Assembly: GCA_905215095.1 (NCBI GenBank)
Contig: CAJMOL010000114.1
Coordinates: 1 to 5,847 of the forward strand
Length of the DNA stretch: 5,847 bases
Source of the DNA: an uncultured bacterium
GTDB taxonomy: Bacteria; Actinomycetota; Coriobacteriia; Coriobacteriales; Coriobacteriaceae
Direction of reading: 5' to 3'
Every line of letters starts with the position of its first letter. Position 1 is the stretch's first letter. The notes under the pieces were generated by a model. It saw only the letters and a list, made by a program, of their open reading frames with translations, had not been told where the DNA came from and searched no databases. A program made the position numbers and the translations under genes. Shown piece by piece: positions 1 to 5,847 of this stretch.

Positions 1-352
1 GCTCCCCGGTGATGGGGTGAGCAAATTCCAGCTGGAAGGAATGCAGGGCCTGGCGTCCGATCCGGTCAAAAACCGGATGATACAGAAAATCCCCCGGCAG
101 CGGACAGCCGATATACTTCATATGCACCCGGATCTGATGAGTCCGCCCCGTATCCAGATGCAGCTCCACAAGAGCATATCCGTTGCTGACAGCAAGACGC
201 TCATAATGAGTCACGGCAGCCTCCCCACGCTCAAAATTAACCTCCCTTGTGATCACAGAAGCATCCATTCTGGCAACAGGAGCGGAGATCGTCCCCCTTT
301 CCGGCGGGATCCCGTCAGTAAGTGCAAGATAGGTACGTCGGATCTGGCGCTG
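1..352 (-). pseudogene. C-terminal fragment of an RluA/RluD-family pseudouridine synthase, no start of its own
   Basis: RluA/RluD enzymes convert uridine to pseudouridine in rRNA or tRNA. Codons from about 349 down to 2 match the C-terminal half of the family in order: RQIRRTYLALTDG, GTISAPVAR, FERGEAAVTHYERL, the hallmark TGRTHQIRVHMKYIG (nt 151-107), PLPGDFLY and RQALHSFQLEFAHPITGE near the edge. The upstream half, with the RLDxxTSG-type motif carrying the catalytic aspartate, is missing; the codons before it belong to the ABC ATPase. G+C over 1-350 is about 56% by hand count, against roughly 60% or more next door. Three arginine codons here are AGA or AGG, against none among about 24 in the preceding 460 codons. 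The HMKYIG...GDFLY style resembles Firmicutes (Lachnospiraceae-like) members from memory, which is inference. It has no start codon or ribosome site of its own, so as drawn it is a broken gene piece. Confidence 0.88.
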
Positions 353-1729
353 CTTCATCTGGGCAGAGATGAGCATGGAGGGGTTGAGCGAGGACAGGGC
401 GTCCTGATAGACCATGGCGATATCGGTACCGCGCAGGCCGAACCACTCCTTCTTGCTCATCTTGAGCAGGTCACGGCCCTCCCAGAGGACCTCGCCGGAA
501 AGGTGCTCGTCATCGTCGGTCAGGCCCATGATGGCCAGCGTGGTGATGGACTTACCGCAACCGGACTCGCCCACCAGGCCCATGGTCTGACCAGGACGGA
601 CGTCAAAGTTGACATGGTCGACGACGTTGATATCACCGTGATGCTCAAACTGGATGCAGAAGTCACGGACCGAGAGAATCGGTTCAACAGACTCGTCGGG
701 CACATGGCGATCGTCACGCTTGAGCTCGACATCGCGCAGGGCGCCAAGGCGAGCGGAGAGGGACTGGGCCTGCTCCTTGTAGGCTCGAACGGGGTCGGAG
801 ACCAGCAGGTCGGCCTCGCGACGCTTGGAGGAATCGGTGGGATCCAGGGCGGCGGAGGGAGCAGCGGCCATGGCGTCGGTAATGCCCTCGGACAGGATGT
901 TGAGCGCCAGGCAGGTGATCATGATGGCCAGGCCCGGGAACAGCGCCTGCCACCAACGGCCAGCGAGCACGCCACCGCGAGCATCGGCGAGGATGTTGCC
1001 CCAGGTAGCGGTAGGCTCCTGAATACCAGCGCCGATAAAGGTCAGCGAGGCCTCGAAGATGATGGCGTCGGCGACCAGGGTAACGGTGAAGACCATGATC
1101 GGGGCGATGCAGTTACGCAGAACATGCTTGATCAAAATCCACGGAGCCTTGGCGCCGGAAACGATGACCGCGCGGACATAGTCCTCGCCGTACTCGGACA
1201 CGATGTTGGCGCGCACGATACGGGCAATCTGCGGAGTGTACATAAAGCCGATGGCGAAGATGATCGACGGCACGGAATTGCCCAGGATGGAGACGAAGAC
1301 GGCAGCGAGGGCGATGCCCGGGATGGACATGATGATGTCCAGGATGCGCATGATCGCCTCGGAAACGGACTTGCGCGAAACCGCCGCGAGGGCGCCCACG
1401 ACCGAGCCGCAGACCAGAGCCATGGCGGTGGCGCCAAAGCCGATAATCAGCGAGTAACGACCACCGTAGAGCATACGCGACAGAATGTCGCGACCCTTAT
1501 CGTCGGTACCGAAGATAAATCCATTGCCGGGAGCCTGGCGAGCAGTGAAAATCTCGACCGGGCTATAGGGGGCAAGAAGGGGCGCCAGAATCGCGGTCAG
1601 GGCGACCAACACCAGCACGACGGCGGCAATCTTAGAAGACAGCGTCATCTTCTTCCAGCCACCGAGCTTGAGCCCCTTGGAGGCAGCCTTCTCGAGCTGC
1701 TCGGTTTGCTTCTCTCGAATCTTTACCAT
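1..1729 (-). CDS. DppC-DppD type permease/ATPase fusion, ATPase cut short and joined in frame to an RluA-family fragment; no stop in window
   Basis: Residues 1-460 are the inner-membrane permease and the start of the cytoplasmic ATPase of a peptide importer. Residues 1-290 are DppC-like: a charged N-terminus, a first membrane segment at about 33-53, then FGTDDKGRDILSR (about 73-85), and the EAA loop around 180-212 (GEDYVRA, SGAKAPW, HVLRN). A charged linker (about 290-348) leads to a DppD-type ATPase with Walker A GESGCGKS (387-394) and Q-loop VYQDALSSLNPS (440-451). After MKQ at 458-460 the similarity changes to an RluA-family synthase up to the left edge, in the same frame. The LSGGQ signature, Walker B and H-loop are absent, so the ATPase should not work. 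The ATG at 1727-1729 lies 3 bases after the dppB stop with an AGGACGG ribosome site 8 bases upstream, implying coupled translation. Permease-ATPase fusions are known in Actinobacteria; the RluA tail is not. A chimeric assembly is the leading explanation. Confidence 0.9.
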   Translation of the reverse strand, partial: MVKIREKQTEQLEKAASKGLKLGGWKKMTLSSKIAAVVLVLVALTAILAPLLAPYSPVEIFTARQAPGNGFIFGTDDKGRDILSRMLYGGRYSLIIGFGATAMALVCGSVVGALAAVSRKSVSEAIMRILDIIMSIPGIALAAVFVSILGNSVPSIIFAIGFMYTPQIARIVRANIVSEYGEDYVRAVIVSGAKAPWILIKHVLRNCIAPIMVFTVTLVADAIIFEASLTFIGAGIQEPTATWGNILADARGGVLAGRWWQALFPGLAIMITCLALNILSEGITDAMAAAPSAALDPTDSSKRREADLLVSDPVRAYKEQAQSLSARLGALRDVELKRDDRHVPDESVEPILSVRDFCIQFEHHGDINVVDHVNFDVRPGQTMGLVGESGCGKSITTLAIMGLTDDDEHLSGEVLWEGRDLLKMSKKEWFGLRGTDIAMVYQDALSSLNPSMLISAQMKQRQIRRTYLALTDGIPPERGTISAPVARMDASVITREVNFERGEAAVTHYERLAVSNGYALVELHLDTGRTHQIRVHMKYIGCPLPGDFLYHPVFDRIGRQALHSFQLEFAHPITGE

Positions 1730-1732
1730 AAT

Positions 1733-2689
1733 CTACACCGTCCTGATGCGCGGGTTGATGAGCAGGTAGAGCATGTCAACCACGATGTTGATGATGATGA
1801 AGGCAAGAGCAACGACGATAACGACGCCCTGAACCAGGTTCGCCTCGTTGCCCTGAACGCCCTGCAGAATCGCAGTGCCCATGCCGGGGAGGTTGAAGAT
1901 GACCTCGATGACGACGGCACCGCCCATAAGGTAGCCGATCTTAAGACCGAGGGTGGTGACCGGGGTGATCAGCGCGTTGCGCAAAACGTTGATGCCGACG
2001 ACGACCTTCTCGGGAACGCCGGCGCCACGGGCCATGCGGACATAGTCCTTATCGAGCTCCTCGACCATGGCCGTACGCACGATACGAGTCATCTGACCCG
2101 TCAGCGGGAATGCCAGGGCGATGGCGGGCATGATCATACGTCCCAGATAGCCAGCCGGGTTGGTGGTGAAGTGAGGCAGAGCACCGGACGCCGGGAGCAC
2201 CTTAAGGTAGGAAGAGAACAGCAGAATCAACAGAACGGCAAGCCAGAACGACGGGGTTGCCAGGCCGGCGATGGAAAAGACGCGGATCACTTGGTCCGGC
2301 CATTTATCGCGGTACAGTGCCGCGATGACGCCGAGCAAAAACGAGACGACCGCGCCGATGGCAAGACCGATGAAGGTCAGCTGCATCGTGACGGGCAGGG
2401 CCGTGGAGATGCGCTTGGCAACGGAGTTGCGAGCAGCACCATAGGTGCCCATGTCGCCATGGATCAAATCGCCCATATAGCGCACGTAGCGCACGGGCCA
2501 GGGGTCGTCCAGACCATACTTCTCATGGTACTCGGCAACCGCCTCGGGCGAGGCACCGTCACCCAACGCCGTATAGGCGGGGTCGGTCTTGGAGAACGAC
2601 ATAAGGAAGAACACCAGGACGGTGACGCCCAATGCCATGATCGGCAGCGCCACGAGACGCCTTCCAATCAAACGTAGAAAGTTGTTCAC
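1733..2689 (-). CDS. dppB: oligopeptide/dipeptide ABC transporter permease, DppB/OppB type
   Basis: This is one of the two inner-membrane subunits forming the channel of a peptide importer. The predicted protein is 318 aa, normal for the family. It has an N-terminal membrane segment (about residues 9-31, ALPIMALGVTVLVFFLM), an outside stretch with YGLDDPWPVRYVRYMGDLIHGDMG typical of DppB (its longest quoted run is split by family-variable positions), four or five further hydrophobic segments, and the EAA loop (DYVRMARGAGVPE... VLRNALITPV) that contacts the ATPase, followed by GGAVVIEVIFNLPGMG. I chose the GTG at 2687-2689 because GGGGAG lies 5 bases upstream and the protein then begins MNNFLRLIGRR; an in-frame TTG at 2720-2722 would add 11 residues with no better ribosome site. 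The gene follows the binding protein after 157 bases and precedes the dppC-like start by 3 bases. DppB versus OppB (substrate) cannot be decided from sequence. Confidence 0.95.
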   Translation of the reverse strand: MNNFLRLIGRRLVALPIMALGVTVLVFFLMSFSKTDPAYTALGDGASPEAVAEYHEKYGLDDPWPVRYVRYMGDLIHGDMGTYGAARNSVAKRISTALPVTMQLTFIGLAIGAVVSFLLGVIAALYRDKWPDQVIRVFSIAGLATPSFWLAVLLILLFSSYLKVLPASGALPHFTTNPAGYLGRMIMPAIALAFPLTGQMTRIVRTAMVEELDKDYVRMARGAGVPEKVVVGINVLRNALITPVTTLGLKIGYLMGGAVVIEVIFNLPGMGTAILQGVQGNEANLVQGVVIVVALAFIIINIVVDMLYLLINPRIRTV

Positions 2690-2694
2690 GTTCT

Positions 2695-2700
2695 CTCCCC
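2695..2700 (-). promoter_or_regulatory. ribosome binding site deciding the GTG start of dppB
   Basis: Minus-strand GGGGAG inside AAAGGGGAGAG, 5 bases before the GTG at 2689. It supports GTG as the start over the upstream TTG at 2722. Confidence 0.75.
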
Positions 2701-2724
2701 TTTCTTTTGTCGGTAGGACCAACT

Positions 2725-2752
2725 GGTATATGAGTACGGGTACTCATTACAA
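2725..2752 (-). promoter_or_regulatory. possible internal promoter ahead of dppB, with a palindrome as its spacer
   Basis: On the minus strand TTGTAA (2752-2747) and TATACC (2730-2725), each matching 4 of 6 consensus bases, are 16 bases apart. The 18-bp palindrome described separately almost exactly fills the space. The arrangement would suit repressor control of permease expression apart from the binding protein. It rests on weak consensus matches in a non-E. coli background, so confidence is low. Confidence 0.25.
2730..2747. repeat. 18-bp perfect inverted repeat between the binding-protein gene and dppB
   Basis: ATGAGTAC, 2-base spacer GG, GTACTCAT on the plus strand. The arms are exact and 8 bp long. 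It could be a DNA operator or, as minus-strand RNA, a 7-bp hairpin with a CCCG tetraloop about 40 bases before the dppB start. It lies only 3 bases from the larger hairpin at 2751-2784. Confidence 0.7.
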
Positions 2753-2784
2753 GACCCGAGCGACATCGTTGCCGCCCGGGTCTT
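2751..2784 (-). promoter_or_regulatory. intercistronic RNA hairpin after the binding-protein gene
   Basis: Minus-strand RNA forms arms AAGACCCGGGCGGC and GTCGCTCGGGTCTT around the loop AACGAT. All 14 positions pair, two of them G-U. On the plus strand the same two positions are A-C mismatches, so the structure favours the operon transcript. No U-run follows it (GTAATGAG comes next), so it is not a classical intrinsic terminator. In known peptide and sugar ABC operons such a hairpin protects the binding-protein message or lets through only part of transcription, giving more binding protein than permease; that role here is inferred. Confidence 0.7.
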
Positions 2785-2846
2785 TGTTTCAACTATGAGG
2801 ATACGGCCCCAATGACCGACATCCTGCATACAGACTCAAGCGAGTC

Positions 2847-4460
2847 TTACGCCTTGACGGTCGCAACGCCCCTGAAGGACATGCTCGTCGTGCCGATGCC
2901 CTTGAAGCCATCGAGGGCCTCGCCGTTGGGCGCAGTGGACGGATCGTCCCAGGAAGCGGAGACGGTCTTGACGTGGACAACGGGGTACAGAACGGCGTTG
3001 TCGGCAATGATGTCGAAGCACTCGTTCCACTTCTTCTGCTGCTCGTCGCCCTCGGCGGCAAGAGCCTCGTCCATGAGACCGTGGAGCTTCTGCCACTCAG
3101 CGGACTCCTTCCACGGGCAACGGGTCTGCATCCAGACGTTGTCGCCATACCACCAGTTGAGCAGCAGGTCGGGATCGGCACCGAAGCAGGACGGATCGCC
3201 AGGAGCGAGAAGGATATCGTAGGCCTCGCCGCCGTCGATGGCAGCGTAGGTGGCCGGCGAGGTATCGGTCTGGATGGTCACCTCGAAGCCGAGAGCGTCG
3301 AGGTCGTTCTTGACCTGGGCGGCCATGCCCTTAATCTGCTCGTTGTCGGTGGTGCGCAGGGTGATGGCACCCGGGGTGATGCCAGACTCCTCGATGAGCT
3401 TCTTAGCCTTCTTGGCGTCGGTCTTGTACACCGTGGAAGCCTCATGATAGTTGGTGAAGCTCTTGGGCAGGTAGCAGCTGGCAGCGGTGGCAAGGCCGGC
3501 GAAGGTGTTGGTGATCATCTTCTCGGTGTCGAGCGCGTACATGACAGCCTGACGGACCTTGACGTTGTTCCAAGGCTCCTTGGCGACGTTGAACATGATG
3601 AAGCGGGTGCCGAAACCCTGAACGTTATCGATCTTGCAGCCGGCGCTCTCAAGCTGGTCGACGGCGTCAGCGGTAACGAGCTCCATAACGAGCGTGGAGC
3701 CCTCCTGCTGAGCGGTAACGCGAGCGGTGGGGTCGGTCAGGATGCTGTACTGGATCTTCTTATCCTCGGCAGCATACTCACCGTTGTACTCGGGGTTGGG
3801 AACCAGGGTGATCTCGGTATCGGAGATAGAGTCGTACATCCAGGGGCCGGAACCGATCGGCTGCTTGGCGCGATCCTCCTCGGTCTGAGTGGCCGGGGTA
3901 ACGCGGACGATGGCCAGACGATCCTTGAGCAGGGAGAAGTTGGGGACCTTGGTCTTGACCGTCACGGTGCTGGCGTCCTTGGCCTCGATGGACTCGAAGG
4001 GCTGGAAGAACGGAGCATAGGTAGCGGAAGCAGCGCAAGCGGTGTAGGAAGCGACGACGTCGTCAGCAGTGACCTCGGTGCCATCGGAGAACTTGGCGCC
4101 CTTGCGGATGGTGACCTCGAAAGTAGTGTCGTCCACGGACTTGGGATCGTCGGTGGCGAGCTCGTTGAAGGTGCTGTAGTCGTGGTAATCGATGCCGTAG
4201 AGACCCTCGACGACGTGCCAGTTAGCACCCAGGCCCACAGCGGAGCCGGTGCTGGCGGGGTCGAAGCTGGACGGAGCGTAAGCGGAACCAGCGGTGATCA
4301 CGCCGCCGCCACGGTTGGCGGAATCGGTGGAACCGGAAGCGGAACCCTCGTCGCTAGAGCTGCCACCGCAGCCGGTGAGACCAAGCCCTGCGACAGCAGC
4401 GACGCTGCCGGTGAGGCCGAGGAACGAACGCCTGGACATACCCTTGTTGATGATGGCCAT
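2847..4460 (-). CDS. family 5 extracellular solute-binding lipoprotein of a peptide ABC transporter
   Basis: This protein captures the substrate (probably oligo- or dipeptides) outside the cell and hands it to the DppB/DppC channel. The 537-aa length fits family 5 binding proteins. Residues 9-14 (SRRSFL) form a twin-arginine export motif, followed by a hydrophobic stretch and the lipobox LTGC with Cys31 as the lipid anchor, then a Ser/Gly-rich linker. Family marks follow: FEVTIRKGAKFSDGTEVTAD and DVVASY in the first lobe, PIGSGPWMY at about 210-218, VRQAVMYALD near the middle and FGADPDLLLNWWYG toward the C-terminus. I chose the ATG at 4458-4460, preceded at 4 bases by AGGAGA; a TTG five codons upstream overlaps that site and is unlikely. 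It is the first gene of the operon and is separated from dppB by a hairpin. Nickel, heme or other ligands are possible within this family, so peptide specificity is inferred from the permeases. Confidence 0.95.
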   Translation of the reverse strand: MAIINKGMSRRSFLGLTGSVAAVAGLGLTGCGGSSSDEGSASGSTDSANRGGGVITAGSAYAPSSFDPASTGSAVGLGANWHVVEGLYGIDYHDYSTFNELATDDPKSVDDTTFEVTIRKGAKFSDGTEVTADDVVASYTACAASATYAPFFQPFESIEAKDASTVTVKTKVPNFSLLKDRLAIVRVTPATQTEEDRAKQPIGSGPWMYDSISDTEITLVPNPEYNGEYAAEDKKIQYSILTDPTARVTAQQEGSTLVMELVTADAVDQLESAGCKIDNVQGFGTRFIMFNVAKEPWNNVKVRQAVMYALDTEKMITNTFAGLATAASCYLPKSFTNYHEASTVYKTDAKKAKKLIEESGITPGAITLRTTDNEQIKGMAAQVKNDLDALGFEVTIQTDTSPATYAAIDGGEAYDILLAPGDPSCFGADPDLLLNWWYGDNVWMQTRCPWKESAEWQKLHGLMDEALAAEGDEQQKKWNECFDIIADNAVLYPVVHVKTVSASWDDPSTAPNGEALDGFKGIGTTSMSFRGVATVKA

Positions 4461-4464
4461 GTCT

Positions 4465-4470
4465 TCTCCT
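4465..4470 (-). promoter_or_regulatory. ribosome binding site of the solute-binding protein gene
   Basis: Minus-strand AGGAGA, 4 bases before the ATG at 4460. It fixes the start at that ATG, because the longer frame beginning with TTG would start upstream of and run through this site. Confidence 0.8.
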
Positions 4471-4529
4471 ATCAATAGAGAATCTTACTCGGGAGCACCT
4501 AGACTTGCCCCCGCGCAACTTGCGGACGA

Positions 4530-4557
4530 TATATACCTTACCTACCGACGAACCCAA
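4530..4557 (-). promoter_or_regulatory. candidate proximal promoter of the transporter operon
   Basis: Minus-strand TTGGGT (4557-4552) and TATATA (4535-4530) lie 16 bases apart, placing a transcript start near 4523 and a leader of about 60 bases. The -10 is reasonable and the -35 is weak. If this promoter is used, the dyads at 4579-4661 lie just upstream of it as DNA sites rather than in the RNA. Confidence 0.35.
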
Positions 4558-4578
4558 CTGAGGTGCCGCGCTCGGCGA

Positions 4579-4661
4579 CCGATACATACATACGCTTGAA
4601 CGGTATTTACTACCGTTCACCGAATTCGTTGACAAACGATTCGCCAGACAGTATGTATCGG
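4579..4661 (-). repeat. three nested inverted repeats that can fold as an RNA three-way junction
   Basis: On the minus strand an outer pair, CCGATACATAC (4661-4651) and GTATGTATCGG (4589-4579), has 11 exact pairs. Inside lie two hairpins one base apart. The first (4643-4621) pairs CGAATCGTT with AACGAATTCG, with one bulged A and loop TGTC. The second (4619-4597) is an exact 9-bp stem TGAACGGTA/TACCGTTCA with loop GTAAA. Both joining strands to the outer stem are 7 bases. This could be a structured leader RNA if transcription starts upstream, or a cluster of operators if it starts at the proximal promoter. It matches no riboswitch class I recognise. Confidence 0.6.
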
Positions 4662-4695
4662 CGAGGTGAGATATCAGTCTTCGTCAACCCGCAGG

Positions 4696-4724
4696 ATAGC
4701 AGGGTTTTCGCTTGGGTTAGTCAA
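4696..4724 (-). promoter_or_regulatory. candidate distal promoter that would transcribe the dyad block
   Basis: Minus-strand TTGACT (4724-4719; 5 of 6 consensus) and TGCTAT (4701-4696; 3 of 6) are 17 bases apart. A start near 4689 would put the whole 4579-4661 element in the leader. The -35 is good and the -10 poor, so this is only a candidate. Confidence 0.25.
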
Positions 4725-4823
4725 ACGTTTTAGCGTTAATAAAACCCGAAACCAGCAGGCAATCATGGCGAAATAAATGGTTGAAAATCGCGCAATCATG
4801 TATATCAGTTGTTTGGCTCGTGT

Positions 4824-5847
4824 TTAGCTATCGGAATGGCCAGCCGCCGCCTCGGCGCGCTCGGCATTCCATGCAACGAGCGCCTCGTGGACCGCCTTGG
4901 CAACATCGGCAGGTATGCCGCGAACTTCCGCGATCTCTTGCTCGCTCGCCGCGCGCAAACGCTTCATCGAGCCAAAATGGCGCATGATGGCACGTTTTCT
5001 AGTGGGTCCCACGCCCGGAACGTCGTCAAGCACCGAAACCGTCATAGCCTTATCGCGCAACTCGCGATGGAACGTGATGGCAAAACGGTGCGATTCATCG
5101 CGAACCTGTTTAATTAGATAGAGCGAAGCAGACCCGGTCGGCAGCACGACGGGAGTCTCGTCCCAAGGCACGAAAACTTCCTCATCGGCCTTTGCCAAGC
5201 CACAAACTGGTATATCGAGGCCGAGCGCCTCAAGTTGCTTAATTGCAGCGGTCAATTGCGGCTTGCCGCCATCGACAACGAGCAAATCGGGGCGCGAGCC
5301 AAAGCGCTCGTCCGCCATGCGCTCGGGAGCATAGCGACGCCCCAGAACCTCGGACATCGATACGAAGTCGTTCGCCTCGTCCAATTCGGCCTGAATTTTA
5401 AAGCGACGATACTGGCCCTTGTCGGCACGACCGTTGGTAAATACCACCATCGAAGCGACGGTAAAGGTGCCGTGCAACGTCGAGATATCGAAGCACTCGA
5501 TGCGCAACGGCGGCGCAGGCAGCGCCAGCGCGCTTTCGAGCTCCAGGAGCGCCTGATTGGTGCGATCGTCAGCATACCCCGTGCGCATCATGTAGCGCAT
5601 GAGGGCATGGCGCGCATTTTTGGAAGCCATATCGAGCAGGCGCTGCTTTTCGCCGCGCTGCGGCCTATGGAGATGGCAGGAACGCTCGCGCTTGCCTGCA
5701 AGCCACTCCCCCAGCGCCTCCGCATCCTCAAGCTCGACAGAGAGGTTTATCTCAGCTGGAATATCAGCCGTCTCGTCGTAATAGCGCTTAAGAAAGCCCG
5801 ATTGAAGTTCCTCTTCGTCGACATCCAAACCCTTATCGAGAATAAAC
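4824..5847 (-). CDS. uvrC: UvrABC excinuclease subunit C, C-terminal part (5' end beyond the window)
   Basis: UvrC makes both cuts around a DNA lesion in nucleotide excision repair, working with UvrA and UvrB in the cytoplasm. The last 340 codons are present, of about 600-680 in the family; the N-terminal GIY-YIG nuclease and probably the UvrB-binding UVR motif lie to the right of the window. The fragment opens with FILDKGLDVDEEELQSGF and LKRYYDET, the family's central region. The RNase H-like nuclease that makes the 5' cut has ECFDIS (Asp at 5487-5489), ANDF (Asp at 5367-5369), VVDGGKPQL (Asp at 5271-5273) and ESHRFAITFHR (His at 5088-5090), so the expected catalytic residues look intact. 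The end carries the double helix-hairpin-helix DNA-binding domain (VPGVGPTRKRAIMRHFGS and VRGIPADVAKAV, about 5036-4854). The stop is TAA at 4826-4824. It lies 363 bases upstream of the transporter operon and has no functional link to it. Confidence 0.97.
   Translation of the reverse strand, partial: FILDKGLDVDEEELQSGFLKRYYDETADIPAEINLSVELEDAEALGEWLAGKRERSCHLHRPQRGEKQRLLDMASKNARHALMRYMMRTGYADDRTNQALLELESALALPAPPLRIECFDISTLHGTFTVASMVVFTNGRADKGQYRRFKIQAELDEANDFVSMSEVLGRRYAPERMADERFGSRPDLLVVDGGKPQLTAAIKQLEALGLDIPVCGLAKADEEVFVPWDETPVVLPTGSASLYLIKQVRDESHRFAITFHRELRDKAMTVSVLDDVPGVGPTRKRAIMRHFGSMKRLRAASEQEIAEVRGIPADVAKAVHEALVAWNAERAEAAAGHSDS

Larger units (their letters stand above)
4461..4823. other. 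363-bp non-coding gap between uvrC and the transporter operon
   Basis: I find no convincing gene, tRNA or CRISPR array here. It holds the end of the uvrC message, candidate promoters for the binding-protein gene (4530-4557 and 4696-4724), a nested dyad block (4579-4661) and the leader with its ribosome site. GGGTTTT (4702-4708) and AAAACCC (4741-4747) form a loose inverted repeat with a 32-base loop, but without a U-run I cannot name it a uvrC terminator. A 9-base word GCAATCATG occurs twice (4759-4767 and 4792-4800), which may be chance. Short open frames crossing the gap have no ribosome site or recognisable product. Confidence 0.7.

Noticed and set aside
17..2677. An 886-codon open frame on the plus strand
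   Set aside because: It is the exact antisense of the codons of the RluA fragment, the DppC-DppD fusion and dppB, which share one register. Its His/Asp/Gly-rich, low-complexity translation with no recognisable domain is what high-G+C codon bias produces on the opposite strand. No ribosome site precedes it.
2751..2784. Intrinsic terminator on the plus strand, because TTTGTTTC follows the hairpin there
   Set aside because: No plus-strand gene ends before it, the plus-strand stem has two A-C mismatches and the T-run is interrupted.
2973..4478. A 501-codon plus-strand open frame opposite the binding-protein gene
   Set aside because: It lies in codon register with the well-supported solute-binding protein and translates to a Gly/Val/Leu/Asp-rich sequence without family motifs, so it is a shadow of that gene.
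4702..4747. Possible intrinsic terminator for uvrC
   Set aside because: GGGTTTT and AAAACCC can pair, but the loop is 32 bases, the stem is A/T-rich and no U-run follows on the minus strand.
4759..4800. Two direct copies of GCAATCATG, 33 bases apart, as an attachment site or duplication
   Set aside because: Only 9 bases match, there is no third copy and no integrase or mobile element nearby, so chance is the better explanation.
4461..4823. A tRNA, small protein or CRISPR repeat in the gap before the operon
   Set aside because: No cloverleaf with a T-arm, no regularly spaced repeats and no short frame with a ribosome site were found.

Overview
The window reads almost entirely on the minus strand. 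It looks like a high-G+C gut-type actinobacterium, most likely a Collinsella-like member of the Coriobacteriia. That placement is an inference from G+C near 60%, the almost exclusive use of CGC/CGT for arginine in the transporter, the Tat-exported lipoprotein, and a permease fused to an ATPase; no database search was possible.

Layout in the direction of transcription (right to left): (1) the C-terminal 340 codons of uvrC, cut by the right edge; (2) a 363-bp gap with candidate promoters, an 83-nt block of nested inverted repeats and the leader of the next gene; (3) a family 5 solute-binding lipoprotein of an oligopeptide/dipeptide ABC transporter; (4) a 157-bp gap with a 14-bp intercistronic hairpin and an 18-bp palindrome; (5) a DppB-type permease; (6) three bases further on, a DppC-type permease fused to a DppD-type ATPase.

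The fusion gene breaks off just after the Q-loop of its ATPase. Without any frame change it becomes the C-terminal half of an RluA/RluD-family pseudouridine synthase, which runs off the left edge. The chimeric frame has no stop over 576 codons (positions 2-1729). Neither half is complete: the ATPase lacks its signature motif, Walker B and H-loop, and the synthase lacks its catalytic-Asp half. The fragment is less G+C rich and uses AGA/AGG arginine codons that the 460 preceding codons never use. The simplest reading is a chimeric junction between two genomes, perhaps at a short word shared by both genes; a real deletion or recombination is the alternative.

Together the binding protein, DppB and DppC-DppD would form a peptide importer. 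The second ATPase (DppF) normally expected next is not in the window, because the RluA fragment takes over. UvrC is an unrelated DNA-repair neighbour. The most interesting non-coding structures are the three-way-junction-like dyad block upstream of the binding protein and a hairpin after it whose pairing is complete only in minus-strand RNA.
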